Positions 17,684 through 26,893 of a stretch of 64,000 nt of DNA are shown here, piece after piece. The notes under the pieces were generated by a model. It was not told the DNA's origin. It worked only from the letters and a program-made list of their open reading frames with translations, and did not search any database. The translations under genes were made by a program, and so were the position numbers. Every line of letters starts with the position of its first letter. The first letter of the stretch is position 1. The stretch is from an uncultured Fodinibius sp. (GTDB lineage Bacteria; Bacteroidota; Rhodothermia; Balneolales; Balneolaceae), in the NCBI GenBank assembly GCA_913057775.1, contig CAJXOG010000001.1:186001-250000 (forward strand), read 5' to 3'.

Positions 17684-18571
17684 TCACTCAGAAGAAATAG
17701 ATGTTTCTCTGATAAACTTTCGTGCCGCCCACTGGCTGCCCCAAAATCCCATAAATACCGCCGACAGTAACATTGCACCACTGAGGTAGTACCAGCGGCC
17801 AAAAGGCCATTCCAACACACCTAATTGCGGGATATACTCCGGAAGTAAGTAATGAAACCCAAGATACATTACCCCTACCGAAAGCAATCCGGCAATTAAT
17901 CCCTGAATAATTCCCTCTATAACAAACGGTCGCCGTATAAATCCATTGGTCGCACCCACAAGTTTCATCGCCTTAATAAGATCACGCTTGGCGTAAATTG
18001 TTAATCGGATGGTGTTGAAAACTAAAATCATTGAAGCCAGCAAAATAAGGATTCCTACCCCCCCGCCGACCATCGCTGCCGTCTGGAAGTTTGATTCTAT
18101 ACGCTTTAGCAGCTGTTGATTAAACCGTACTTCATCAACACCGCTATACGACTGGATCTGGTTAACGAGCGAATCCACTTGTGAAATTTGAGCATCGGGA
18201 TCTATATTCAACTTGAAAGAAGCAGGCAAGAATTTAAGATCTGCCAGTGAACTCCCTGCCGAGCCAAACTCCTCTTCAAAAACAGCTGCCGCACTATCCT
18301 TAGAAATATAAGTCACTTCTTGAACAAGCTCTTCCTTATTGAGCCGCTCCGATAGCTCATCGGTCGTCCGCTCATCCAAATCCAATAAAAATACTTCTAT
18401 ATCTATCGACTTTTTAAGCGACTGAGCCACTTCATATCCGTTGTAGCCAAGTCGAGCTAGTAGACCCAATAGCAAAACCGCAATAAACAGCGAAAATATC
18501 GAAGTAAATGCTGCAAGTTTTGCTCGGCCAATTCCGGCCATTCCTTCTTTAACTACGTAACCTAAACTCAT
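17684..18571 (-). CDS. ftsX: Cell-division ABC-transporter-like permease FtsX
   Basis: Inner-membrane partner of the FtsE ATPase that activates septal peptidoglycan hydrolases. The 295 residues show one N-terminal transmembrane helix (IFSLFIAVLLLGLLARLG), a large extracytoplasmic domain (about 45-165) and three C-terminal helices, the FtsX topology. The conserved segment VFNTIRLTIYAKRDLIKAMKL is the cytoplasmic region before helix 3. It follows an outer-membrane receptor-like gene by 14 bp. No ftsE is present in the window, so its ATPase must be encoded elsewhere. Confidence 0.93.
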   Translation of the reverse strand: MSLGYVVKEGMAGIGRAKLAAFTSIFSLFIAVLLLGLLARLGYNGYEVAQSLKKSIDIEVFLLDLDERTTDELSERLNKEELVQEVTYISKDSAAAVFEEEFGSAGSSLADLKFLPASFKLNIDPDAQISQVDSLVNQIQSYSGVDEVRFNQQLLKRIESNFQTAAMVGGGVGILILLASMILVFNTIRLTIYAKRDLIKAMKLVGATNGFIRRPFVIEGIIQGLIAGLLSVGVMYLGFHYLLPEYIPQLGVLEWPFGRWYYLSGAMLLSAVFMGFWGSQWAARKFIRETSISSE

Positions 18572-18585
18572 CTATCAGTGTTATT

Positions 18586-20673
18586 TTAATTTCTAAAAAG
18601 TGCCCGTACGCTAAAAATAAATCGGCGTTGCGACATGGGATATCGAGCAGTCTCAAAGTAGCCGAGTTGACTAACATCGTCAAGCACATTTTCCCACCGC
18701 AAAATAAACATAATAGAACGCACCCGAGCCGAAATATTCACATCCAGCCTGTTGAACATCGGCAATTGCTGATCGTTACTCACCGACTGCCAATAATTTA
18801 ATTCGGGATTATAATGGTCGGCTTGATAGCGGAACGGAGCTACCATCCCCGAAACCCCCGCTTTCACATAGGTCGCGCGATCAAACAGATAACCCTTCCA
18901 GTACGCGCTTCCCTTCAGCCAAACTCGCTCCTGCGAAGACATTGGGATGGTACCGGATGGCGATAAATAACTATCCGCAAAACGATGAAAAACAGCTGAA
19001 CCTTCAAATTCAAAGTGAGTCAAATCCCATTCAAAAAAGGCTGTTGCGGATTGCGATGCATACTTATTAACATTAGTAAAAAGGCTGTCGGCCATCATAA
19101 TACCGTCAGTAACCTCTTTATGCTGACCGCGAATGCCAATCCTGGCATCATTATTAAAATGATAACTCAGCGTTCCCCGGATATCCTGTATCTTTTCATT
19201 TTCAAGATCGGAATTGCCCTGGAACTGATCCGAATCCCAATACCCTTGTTGCGGTGTGGGCATAACGGTACCTGAGGATGCCCCACCCTTCAAGGTAAGT
19301 CCACCTACGGAAAGTACAACCTCAGCATTTATTTGATACGACTGGAATCCATCAGACCGCATTTGAACTTCAGCATCCCCCATCAAATCGATAACGGGTA
19401 TAAAATCCAATAACAAACTTCCATCTGCTTTTGCAGTAGCCCAATTATCAGCAGAAAAACTTCTGTGTTCCGGCGTTTTATTAAAGGAATAATCGGTCTT
19501 GGCTCCGGTTTCAAGCTGCAAGCCGCCCCACTGCCACCACTTTCGTGCATTGACTCCCACCGTTGTTAAGCTATATCCAGTACTGTCTCCCGGAAATGTT
19601 AAAAAGCGTTCATCACTTCTGTGAAAAAATCCAGCCCTAAAATTGTCTTCCGTTTGCGTACTGTCGGAATTACGCTGGTAATAATTTAAAGTTAAAATAT
19701 TATTTTTTCGGTTGGTTGTAGCCGAAGACTGAACCGCTGAAGCAGAGTAGCGATCAAAAGCAAAGGTTCGCAAATCCGACATGTTATATCCAAAAGGCTG
19801 ACCAATATCATAATTATTAGTAATGTAGTTCAGCTTCAGGTATTTATTTTGATCTAAATGATGACTAGCCTTTAGATAAATCTGGCGACCGGTAATTTCA
19901 GAATTGCTGTATTCACCTCCAGATCGTCGGTCCCAATAGCTTAACTCCACATTAGTCCGCTGGGACAAATTATGGCTGACCTCAAACTCCAGGTTGCGAT
20001 AGTTGAACTTGCTCTCACTGTAAATCAGCCTTGAAAGCGGTTTATTTATATAATACTGGTGATGATAAAATCTTGACTCGTGCACCGTTCCCAAATCATC
20101 AGTATAAAATTCAGATATTTTATTCTGGGGAATCAGTTCCCAGTTAACTATTCCCGAAACGGGATCATTTAAGGAAATATCCTCCCAGTACAATTGCTGA
20201 TGGCGCGGCTCATGAGCATGGCGCTGTACTGCATTTGAACGAATATTTGTCCCCAATCGATAACTGATAACACCCGGCTCTCGATTAAGCTTGTAGGTCC
20301 AGTCTGACCAATATTGCCATCTCAGCGTACTGTCGGTTTCTGTTCGCTCTGCTCCCACTGGTGCATGAAATTCCCAGGGATTCACCTTGAAAAGTTCCTT
20401 TTCCTCTTCTTGTGATGCAGGTTGATCGGTTGTTTCCTGGAGTGCTGTCACATTCAACGGAAAACGAAAAAGCGTATCTGTTACTGTGGTATCAAACGAA
20501 ACGGTATCAGTAGCTACCGTAGTAAATTGCGGGGGATACAAAAAAAGCGTATCCGTTGCGGCAGAATCCAATATTACCGAGTCAACCGTGGTAGAGTCGA
20601 CCTGTGCCACGGCCACCGACTGCCAACCCGCGAGTAGTATCAAAAGCAAGTATGTAATACGTGATAGTTTCAA
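18586..20673 (-). CDS. TonB-dependent-receptor-like outer-membrane beta-barrel of unknown role
   Basis: The 695-residue protein has a Sec signal (ending VAVAQ near residue 24), a Thr/Asp/Val-rich low-complexity stretch to about residue 75, and then a long series of amphipathic strands ending in RRFIFSVRALFRN. A short plug-like piece, WEDISLNDPVSGIVNWELIP, resembles the end of TonB-receptor plug domains, but no clear TonB box or complete plug is seen. The ligand is unknown. It overlaps cinA by 4 bp (ATGA type) and precedes ftsX by 14 bp, so the three are probably co-transcribed. It could equally be a degenerate receptor acting as a structural barrel. Confidence 0.65.
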   Translation of the reverse strand: MKLSRITYLLLILLAGWQSVAVAQVDSTTVDSVILDSAATDTLFLYPPQFTTVATDTVSFDTTVTDTLFRFPLNVTALQETTDQPASQEEEKELFKVNPWEFHAPVGAERTETDSTLRWQYWSDWTYKLNREPGVISYRLGTNIRSNAVQRHAHEPRHQQLYWEDISLNDPVSGIVNWELIPQNKISEFYTDDLGTVHESRFYHHQYYINKPLSRLIYSESKFNYRNLEFEVSHNLSQRTNVELSYWDRRSGGEYSNSEITGRQIYLKASHHLDQNKYLKLNYITNNYDIGQPFGYNMSDLRTFAFDRYSASAVQSSATTNRKNNILTLNYYQRNSDSTQTEDNFRAGFFHRSDERFLTFPGDSTGYSLTTVGVNARKWWQWGGLQLETGAKTDYSFNKTPEHRSFSADNWATAKADGSLLLDFIPVIDLMGDAEVQMRSDGFQSYQINAEVVLSVGGLTLKGGASSGTVMPTPQQGYWDSDQFQGNSDLENEKIQDIRGTLSYHFNNDARIGIRGQHKEVTDGIMMADSLFTNVNKYASQSATAFFEWDLTHFEFEGSAVFHRFADSYLSPSGTIPMSSQERVWLKGSAYWKGYLFDRATYVKAGVSGMVAPFRYQADHYNPELNYWQSVSNDQQLPMFNRLDVNISARVRSIMFILRWENVLDDVSQLGYFETARYPMSQRRFIFSVRALFRN

Positions 20674-21956
20674 GCCGGATATTTTTTAAGTCCGTATGGC
20701 ATTTCTTCAATTTTCAATATTGAGCGCCGCACTATTTCTAAGGCAATCGCTGCCGAACGCTCTTTATTGATCTGGCGGTCATTCGTGAAGCGAGCTTTCA
20801 GTGCAAAATGCTCATCTTGGCTCCAGAATCCAATCCATACTGTACCCACCGGTTTTTCTTCAGTTCCACCGCCCGGACCTGCAATACCCGTTGTTGAAAC
20901 GCCAATATCAGTATTCAGCTGTTGGGCAACGCCCTTGGCCATTTGCAGTGCCACCGGCTTGCTTACAGCCCCGTGGCGATTTAAATCATCCGACGACACA
21001 CCAAGCTGATTTACTTTTACTTGGTTTGCATACGCAATAAGGCCGCCCATCATATATCGGCTGCTGCCCGGTACATCCGTAATAGCATTGGCCAGATAAC
21101 CGCCGGTACAACTTTCTGCAACACTTATGGATAACTCTCGCTCTGCCAACAAATCACCAACCACTTTCGCCAGGTGAAGGTCTTTGCCTTCACCAATAAT
21201 ATATTTTTCGGCTTTCTGTTTGATGTGATTTCGAACAGGTTCTATTCGCTCATCAATTTCCCGATCCGAATTACCGTAAGCACTAATCCTGATCTTTGTA
21301 CCTTGTGTACTCGGCAGATAGGCTACGCTAACATGATTGGGCAACAAATCCCCAAGCGGACCAACAACCTCATCGCTGAGTGTACTTTCACCAATACCTG
21401 CCGTAGTGATATAGTGCGAGCGTCGAAATTCCGTATCCCCATTAATAGTTCTCACCTTCGGCATTACCTTTTCATTTATCAAGTGTTTCATCTCGTGCGG
21501 CACACCCGGCAGCACCGCCAACTTCACCGATTCGCGGTCGAACCACATGCCGGGTGCCGTACCCTGGGTATTAAAGAGTACTTCGCAACAATCGGGTACC
21601 TCGGCCTGATGATAATTCGACTTGCTAAAAGGGATATTACGCTTTTTAAAGACCTTTTTGATGAATTCCAGCACTGAATCTTCGAGTACCAGCTCACAAT
21701 CAAAGAGCTCAGAAACAGCTCGTTTGGTAATGTCATCGTGGGTGGGACCAAGTCCGCCGGTCGTAATAATAAGATCTGTTGATGACAATGCCTCTGATAA
21801 AATCTCCTTCATCGTATCCAGATCATCACCAATCGTATAAATATGGGTTACATCAAGTCCCGCCTCGGTAAGCACATCCCCCAACCAGCTGGCATTGGTA
21901 TTAACCGTATCACCGATAAGTAATTCATTTCCAATAGATATTATCCGGCACTGCAT
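20670..21956 (-). CDS. cinA: CinA: competence/damage-inducible protein with nicotinamide-nucleotide amidase domain
   Basis: The 428-residue cytoplasmic protein has two domains. The N-terminal MoCF/COG1058 domain (about 1-170) includes ISIGNELLIGDTVNTNASWL and TTGGLGPTHDD. The C-terminal CinA/PncC amidase (about 265-415) includes SVAESCTGGYLANAITDVPG and GVSTTGIAGPGGGTEEKPVG. Known family members deamidate nicotinamide mononucleotide and hydrolyse ADP-ribose in NAD repair and recycling. It is the first gene of a three-gene block with the receptor-like barrel and ftsX. Its start faces pgsA divergently. Confidence 0.95.
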   Translation of the reverse strand: MQCRIISIGNELLIGDTVNTNASWLGDVLTEAGLDVTHIYTIGDDLDTMKEILSEALSSTDLIITTGGLGPTHDDITKRAVSELFDCELVLEDSVLEFIKKVFKKRNIPFSKSNYHQAEVPDCCEVLFNTQGTAPGMWFDRESVKLAVLPGVPHEMKHLINEKVMPKVRTINGDTEFRRSHYITTAGIGESTLSDEVVGPLGDLLPNHVSVAYLPSTQGTKIRISAYGNSDREIDERIEPVRNHIKQKAEKYIIGEGKDLHLAKVVGDLLAERELSISVAESCTGGYLANAITDVPGSSRYMMGGLIAYANQVKVNQLGVSSDDLNRHGAVSKPVALQMAKGVAQQLNTDIGVSTTGIAGPGGGTEEKPVGTVWIGFWSQDEHFALKARFTNDRQINKERSAAIALEIVRRSILKIEEMPYGLKKYPA

Positions 21957-22071
21957 GTAACATCAATATTTAACATTTAGCAAAAATCGTTGATCAAAAT
22001 ATCAAACTCTGGCAGCTTTTCGAAGCTAATTATTGCATCACAAAAAAGATTTAATTCTCTATAACAATTAC

Positions 22072-22079
22072 TATCTTTG
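22072..22079 (+). promoter_or_regulatory. Bacteroidota-type -7 element before pgsA
   Basis: TATCTTTG matches the TAnnTTTG -7 consensus exactly. It ends only 5 nt before the GTG at 22084, so a start of transcription about 6-8 nt downstream would give a leaderless or nearly leaderless message. No good -33 TTTG is present, which lowers confidence. Confidence 0.4.
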
Positions 22080-22083
22080 GGCC

Positions 22084-22695
22084 GTGCGTCAAATACCCAA
22101 CATATTAAGTACAATTCGTATTATTTTGGCTCCCATCTTCTTAATCCTGTATGTGCAGGATGAAGTAGTATGGCGTGCCCTAAGTGTAGGCATTTTTGCC
22201 GTGGCCGTCGTCACCGACTTTTTTGACGGCTATATTGCCCGCATGTACAGCGCCGAAACGGAATACGGGGTGTTTTTAGATCCCCTGGCCGACAAGTTTT
22301 TAACCTTTGCAGGTTTTATCTGTTTACCCTTTATTGATCCCGCACAATTTCCATGGTGGGCTATTGGTGTAATTGTTTTTCGGGATATTTTAGTTACTGC
22401 AATGCGCGTCCTGGCAGATTACCGCAACATCACGATGGATACCCGCCTGACAGCCAAAGCAAAAACACTAAGCCAGATGTTCTTCCTTTACCTGGTACTT
22501 ATGGTGGGCGTTTTTATCGAAACAAATGTATGGCTCAGCAGCTACTGTGTACAACTTCTTCAATCAGGAATATTAGGCTGGCTGATGATAATTATCGTGG
22601 CCATCACCGTTTATTCGGGAATAGAATACGTTTTTATTAATAGAAAAATATTTTCACTACATAAAGATGCCAAAACTGAAACCGATACTCGGTAG
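22084..22695 (+). CDS. pgsA: CDP-diacylglycerol-glycerol-3-phosphate 3-phosphatidyltransferase
   Basis: Inner-membrane enzyme making phosphatidylglycerophosphate. With the GTG start at 22084 the product is 203 residues beginning VRQIPNILSTIRII, the typical N-terminus. An ATG at 22033 would add 17 atypical residues and lie upstream of the -7 element. The CDP-alcohol phosphotransferase motif DxxDGxxAR...GxxxDxxxD is seen as DFFDGYIARMYSAETEYGVF then LDPLADK. Several hydrophobic helices follow. It overlaps pgpA by 29 bp, giving consecutive pathway enzymes from one message. Confidence 0.93.
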   Translation: MRQIPNILSTIRIILAPIFLILYVQDEVVWRALSVGIFAVAVVTDFFDGYIARMYSAETEYGVFLDPLADKFLTFAGFICLPFIDPAQFPWWAIGVIVFRDILVTAMRVLADYRNITMDTRLTAKAKTLSQMFFLYLVLMVGVFIETNVWLSSYCVQLLQSGILGWLMIIIVAITVYSGIEYVFINRKIFSLHKDAKTETDTR

Positions 22696-23140
22696 TTTTT
22701 TTAACGCCGGTTTTTTACCAAACGCCCCGGGAACCTGGGGCAGCTTTTTTGCACTTTTCCCCATCTATGTTGTGGGACTATATAGCCCATGGTACGGAAT
22801 GGCTTTTTTAACAGTGCTATTTTCGTTTATCACCGTGTGGGTATCCGAAGAGTGCGAAAAGGAATGGGGCGGCGATCCTTCTCCCCTGGTGATGGATGAG
22901 TTTGCCGGTCAGGCTATGGCATTTATTGCTATACCCTTTAGCGGAGTTCTTTCACAAGATCTGCTCTTGCTACTCGTTGGATTTATCTTTTTTCGCTTTT
23001 TTGATATCCAAAAACCACTTGGGGTTAATAAATTACAAAATCTACCCGGGGGATGGGGCATTCTGGCTGATGATCTGTTAGCCGGAGTCTATGCGCTGAT
23101 ATGTATGCAAGGACTTTTATATATTTTGGAAATCATTTAA
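22667..23140 (+). CDS. pgpA: Phosphatidylglycerophosphatase A
   Basis: Membrane phosphatase removing the phosphate from phosphatidylglycerophosphate to give phosphatidylglycerol. The 157 residues fit the family. The N-terminal FLPNAPGTWGSFFALF and the conserved DPSPLVMDEFAGQ, which supplies acidic active-site residues, are present, as is the later FRFFDIQKPLG and GGWGILADDLLAG. The start lies inside the last 29 bp of pgsA in another frame, implying translational coupling. Confidence 0.95.
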   Translation: MPKLKPILGSFFNAGFLPNAPGTWGSFFALFPIYVVGLYSPWYGMAFLTVLFSFITVWVSEECEKEWGGDPSPLVMDEFAGQAMAFIAIPFSGVLSQDLLLLLVGFIFFRFFDIQKPLGVNKLQNLPGGWGILADDLLAGVYALICMQGLLYILEII

Positions 23141-23174
23141 CAATATGCTAATCAATCAGTAACGACATTTTTAT

Positions 23175-23182
23175 TATCTTTA
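23175..23182 (+). promoter_or_regulatory. Putative -7 element before pyrE
   Basis: TATCTTTA, one base from the TAnnTTTG consensus, lies 35 nt before the pyrE start in the 76-bp gap after pgpA. No convincing -33 partner is visible. Confidence 0.3.
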
Positions 23183-23216
23183 ACATTGATCAACCCCGAA
23201 CTATTAACAACTGTAT

Positions 23217-23858
23217 ATGATTATTGATCAAACATTCTCAAAAGAAATTGCGCTTGATTTACTGGACATTAATGCGGTTATCCTCCGCCCTAACGATCCC
23301 TTTACATGGTCATCGGGATGGCATTCGCCTATCTATTGCGATAACCGGCTTACGATGCGTTATCCTAAAATCCGCAAGAAAATTGCCAAGAAATTCGTCG
23401 ATTTTATTTCACAGGAATATCCCGAGGTAGAAGTCATTACAGGTACGGCAACAGCTGGTATTCCCCACGCCGCCTGGGTTGCCGAGAATATGGACAAGCC
23501 GATGTCGTATGTACGCGCCAAAGCAAAAGCATACGGACTCGGCAACCAAATCGAGGGCGGCATCCAGAAAGGAGAAACAACGATTGTTATTGAGGATCTT
23601 ATTTCTACCGGAGGTTCAGCTATTTCGGTGGTTGAAGCGCTGCAGTTTATTGGCGCTGAAATTGAAGCGGTTCTCAGCATTTTTACCTATGGGTTCGACA
23701 AAGCCAACAAGCGCTTTGACAAAGCAGGCGTGCCCATGTTTACGCTCACCGATTATGCTACGCTTATCGATGTTGCCAGCAAAAACGACTATGTAAACGA
23801 ATCAGATTTAGAAACGCTGGCCGAATGGCGGATAACACCCGATACCTGGCCCAATTAG
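23217..23858 (+). CDS. pyrE: Orotate phosphoribosyltransferase
   Basis: Pyrimidine biosynthesis enzyme joining orotate and PRPP to give orotidine monophosphate. The 213 residues are the standard length. The PRPP-binding loop TIVIEDLISTGGSAI (about 120-136) and the flexible loop YVRAKAKAYGLGNQIEGG (about 100-117) are clear. It sits 76 bp after pgpA with its own putative -7 element and is followed by a strong intrinsic terminator, so it may be a single-gene unit. Confidence 0.96.
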   Translation: MIIDQTFSKEIALDLLDINAVILRPNDPFTWSSGWHSPIYCDNRLTMRYPKIRKKIAKKFVDFISQEYPEVEVITGTATAGIPHAAWVAENMDKPMSYVRAKAKAYGLGNQIEGGIQKGETTIVIEDLISTGGSAISVVEALQFIGAEIEAVLSIFTYGFDKANKRFDKAGVPMFTLTDYATLIDVASKNDYVNESDLETLAEWRITPDTWPN

Positions 23859-23893
23859 AATCGAATTCGTGATTAGTTAATAGTTAAGAGTTT

Positions 23894-23932
23894 AAGACTC
23901 GCAGAGTTCCAAAACTTTGTGAGTCTTTTTTT
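23894..23932 (+). terminator. Intrinsic terminator after pyrE
   Basis: The 15-bp arms AAGACTCGCAGAGTT (23894-23908) and AACTTTGTGAGTCTT (23913-23927) pair throughout, with two G-U wobbles, around a CCAA loop. A run of T follows (23926-23932). Confidence 0.85.
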
Positions 23933-24021
23933 AGTCTTACCCTCAACTTCCCGCAACATCAGCTTCATAAAGAGCGAATCTCTTCTTATATTCACTAGTC
24001 TAAATAATCACGAATAAAACA

Positions 24022-25398
24022 TTGTCCACAGTGGATCAACGCAACTTTTATATTGAGACGTACGGCTGTCAAATGAACGTATCTGACACCGAAATCGTCA
24101 ACTCCATTTTGATGGAGGAAGGCATGCAACCGGTGAATGAGCCTGAAGATGCCGAAGTCATTTTTATCAATACCTGTTCGATTCGTGAAAATGCCGAGGA
24201 GCGCGTCTGGAATCGCCTCAAAGAATTCAAAGCGATGAAACGCGAGCGTAAAACTCGCGATATGACGGTGGGCGTTCTGGGCTGTATGGCTGAGCGCATT
24301 CGCGAAGAAATTATGGAAAAAGAAGAGCTTGTCGATTTGGTTGTGGGTCCTGACGCCTATCGCGATCTGCCCAAATTGCTTTCCGATGTTGAGGATGGGC
24401 AAAAGGCCGCAAACACTATTCTCTCGCTTGAAGAAACCTACGCCGACATCAAGCCGGTGCGTCGGAATGATAATGGCGTTAGCGCTTTTGTCACTATTAT
24501 GAGAGGCTGTGATAATATGTGCGCGTTTTGTGTGGTACCCTTTACCCGCGGACGTGAGCGAAGCCGTACGGCCGAAAGTATTATTGAAGAATTGCAAGAA
24601 CTTAGTGATCAGGGATACAAAGAAGTTACCCTACTTGGACAAAATGTTAATTCGTATGATGACGGGGAGAACTCTTTTGCCGACCTGATGTACAAGGCCA
24701 GCCAGGTTGATCCCGAAATGCGCATTCGCTTCTCATCTCCACACCCCAAAGATTTTCCCGAAGAACTGCTCGAAATTATTGCTGAGCAGCCGAATCTGTG
24801 TAATTATATCCACATCCCGGCACAATCCGGAAATAATGAAGTTCTGGAACGCATGCGACGACCCTACACCCGCGAGCAGTATTTAGATCTTGTTGAGAAG
24901 ATGCGCGATATAATCCCAGGTGTTACGCTTTCTACCGATATCATTACCGGATTTTGCGGCGAAACGGAAGATGAACACGAAGATACGATGTCGCTCATGG
25001 CCGAGGTTAAATATGACTTGGCTTATATGTTTGCTTACTCCGAACGCGGACGTACCCTGGCGCAGCGCAAATATGAAGATGATGTGCCCGAAGAGGTCAA
25101 AAAACGCCGCCTCTCTGAGATCATCGAGCAGCAAATGAACATTCAGGAAGAACTCAACAAAAAAGAAATTGGGCGCCGACATCTCGTACTGGTTGAAGGC
25201 ACCAGTAAACGATCTGATGAACAGCTATGCGGACGTACTGATACCAATAAAATGGTCGTTTTTGATCGCCCCGATCACATTGAAAAAGGTGATTATGTTG
25301 AAGTTACAATTACTGATTGTACATCGGCTACGCTGATGGGAGACTTCATCAAAAAGAGTAGCATTCAAGAATTTAGCCAAGAAACAGTAGCTGCATAA
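24022..25398 (+). CDS. miaB: tRNA-2-methylthio-N6-dimethylallyladenosine synthase MiaB
   Basis: Radical-SAM methylthiotransferase modifying A37 of tRNAs. The 458 residues contain the N-terminal UPF0004 domain ([27 protein letters not shown], giving three cluster cysteines), the radical-SAM CxxxCxxC in [15 protein letters not shown], and a C-terminal TRAM domain (about 375-440). The start is TTG at 24022; GTG at 24031 is an in-frame alternative three codons later. The pyrE terminator lies upstream, so it needs its own promoter, which I could not place. In related bacteria miaB often precedes the sigma-54 activator and lptE, as here. Confidence 0.95.
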   Translation: MSTVDQRNFYIETYGCQMNVSDTEIVNSILMEEGMQPVNEPEDAEVIFINTCSIRENAEERVWNRLKEFKAMKRERKTRDMTVGVLGCMAERIREEIMEKEELVDLVVGPDAYRDLPKLLSDVEDGQKAANTILSLEETYADIKPVRRNDNGVSAFVTIMRGCDNMCAFCVVPFTRGRERSRTAESIIEELQELSDQGYKEVTLLGQNVNSYDDGENSFADLMYKASQVDPEMRIRFSSPHPKDFPEELLEIIAEQPNLCNYIHIPAQSGNNEVLERMRRPYTREQYLDLVEKMRDIIPGVTLSTDIITGFCGETEDEHEDTMSLMAEVKYDLAYMFAYSERGRTLAQRKYEDDVPEEVKKRRLSEIIEQQMNIQEELNKKEIGRRHLVLVEGTSKRSDEQLCGRTDTNKMVVFDRPDHIEKGDYVEVTITDCTSATLMGDFIKKSSIQEFSQETVAA

Positions 25399-25487
25399 GA
25401 TTTTTGATTAGGTTATTTCAATCAATCAGGCTGTATAAATAAGCAACAAATAATTCCTGAGAAACGCTTATAAAGCAGCTCTCGTTA

Positions 25488-25531
25488 AATAATTACTGTT
25501 GAATCTTTATGTATCTAAAGCAGTAATTATT
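25488..25531. repeat. Perfect 11-bp inverted repeat before the sigma-54 activator gene
   Basis: AATAATTACTG at 25488-25498 and its exact complement CAGTAATTATT at 25521-25531 flank a 22-nt spacer. The right arm abuts TACCTTTA (25531-25538), a possible -7 element, and lies about 57 bp before the activator gene. Spacing of 33 bp arm to arm (about three helical turns) would suit two bound protein units; there is no U-run for a terminator. Confidence 0.5.
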
Positions 25532-25588
25532 ACCTTTACTTATACAAAACAGTTTTAACACAAATACTTTTAAACGAGCTTCTCCCCT

Positions 25589-26893
25589 ATGGATCGTGAA
25601 GCATTTCAAGAACGATTTGGACTTATTGGAGAATCTGCCGCGCTCAAGCAGGTTATTGACAAAGTTATACAAGTGGCCGATACCGATATCACCGTGCTAT
25701 TGGAAGGTGAAAGTGGCGTGGGTAAAGATATTACTGCAAAAGCTATCCACGAAATAAGTCACCGCAGCAAGAACAACATGGTGATCGTCAACTGCGGTGC
25801 CATCCCCGAAGGAATTATCGAAAGTGAGCTGTTTGGTCACGAAAAAGGTGCTTTTACCGGGGCTCATGAAGCACGCGAAGGATATTTTGAGAAAGCAAAC
25901 GGAGGTACTATTTTTCTGGATGAAATTGGCGATACCCCTCCCAACATTCAGGTAAAATTGTTGCGGGTACTCGAAACCGGAGAATACTTTCGAGTTGGAT
26001 CAAGCAGCGTCCGAAAAACCGATGTACGGGTATTAGCTGCTACCAATAAGGATTTATGGCAGCTGGTTCAGGACGATGATTTTCGCGAGGATCTGTATTA
26101 CCGGCTCGATACCGTAAAAGTTAAACTGCCCCCTCTCCGCGAGCGACCCGATGACATCATACCCATCTTTAGAAAGTTTGTTACTGAATTTTCTGCTAAG
26201 TACGACTCTGTTTTCAAGGGGTTTTCGGATGATGCCAAAGAGCTTTTAATATCGTACCGCTGGCCGGGTAACGTCCGCGAACTACGCAATGTGGCAGAAC
26301 AGCTGGTGGTGCTTGAAAAATCTCAATTTATTGACACTGAAAAGCTCCAGAAATATCTCAAGGGACGACAACACGAAGGCTCGGCCGATAACCTTCCTGT
26401 ACTTGCTGACAAAGACTCCCAAAGAGAATCAAACGGGGCATTCGGAAATGACGATCAGCGGCTCATCTACAGAGCACTTGTTGAACTGCAAAGCGATATT
26501 GGGGACCTGAAAAAGATGCTGGGTACTTTCCTCTACTCAACATTTTCGCAAAAAAATATGAAGGCTCTTCCTCAAAATATTCAGGATGAGTTTAGTCAGG
26601 ATAATATGTCTGACGTTAACATGGATGTAGATATCGGCAATGCTGCTGATGAGGAGATTGGCGGTGTTGAATCTTTTGCCGAAGCCGATATTTCGGAAGA
26701 AGAATCCAATGAAGACAATATATTCTATCGGTTTTTTAACGATAATGAGGTTCCCTCAATAGAAAAAGCAGAGCAGTTTTTAATTGAACAAGCCCTCAAG
26801 AAATTTGACGGTAATCGCCGCAAGGCATCCGAAGCACTGGGCGTCAGCGAACGAACTCTTTATCGCAAACTGGACCAATATGATTTGCAATAA
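25589..26893 (+). CDS. Sigma-54-dependent transcriptional activator without receiver domain
   Basis: The 434-residue enhancer-binding protein begins directly with the AAA+ domain (about 10-245) and has no N-terminal sensor. Walker A is GESGVGKD (40-47), the sigma-54 contact loop is GAFTGA (87-92) and Walker B is IFLDEIGD. The region from about 265 to 385 is a long acidic linker rich in Asp, Glu and Asn. The Fis-type helix-turn-helix closes the protein (EQALKKFDGNRRKASEALGV, SERTLYRKL). Without a receiver it may be constitutively competent or controlled through the linker. It overlaps lptE by 14 bp. Targets are unknown, and no TGGCAC-N5-TTGC promoter was found in the window. Confidence 0.92.
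   Translation: MDREAFQERFGLIGESAALKQVIDKVIQVADTDITVLLEGESGVGKDITAKAIHEISHRSKNNMVIVNCGAIPEGIIESELFGHEKGAFTGAHEAREGYFEKANGGTIFLDEIGDTPPNIQVKLLRVLETGEYFRVGSSSVRKTDVRVLAATNKDLWQLVQDDDFREDLYYRLDTVKVKLPPLRERPDDIIPIFRKFVTEFSAKYDSVFKGFSDDAKELLISYRWPGNVRELRNVAEQLVVLEKSQFIDTEKLQKYLKGRQHEGSADNLPVLADKDSQRESNGAFGNDDQRLIYRALVELQSDIGDLKKMLGTFLYSTFSQKNMKALPQNIQDEFSQDNMSDVNMDVDIGNAADEEIGGVESFAEADISEEESNEDNIFYRFFNDNEVPSIEKAEQFLIEQALKKFDGNRRKASEALGVSERTLYRKLDQYDLQ

Noticed and set aside
23706-23720. AAGCGCTT core inside pyrE (also near 63707 in glnN) as further maltose operators
   Set aside because: Only the 8-bp core matches; the flanking GTA/TAC and ATG/CAT bases of the true sites are missing.
23995-24597. 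A 200-residue open frame on the minus strand opposite miaB
   Set aside because: It lies wholly inside the confidently identified miaB gene in antisense and resembles no family; it is a shadow frame.
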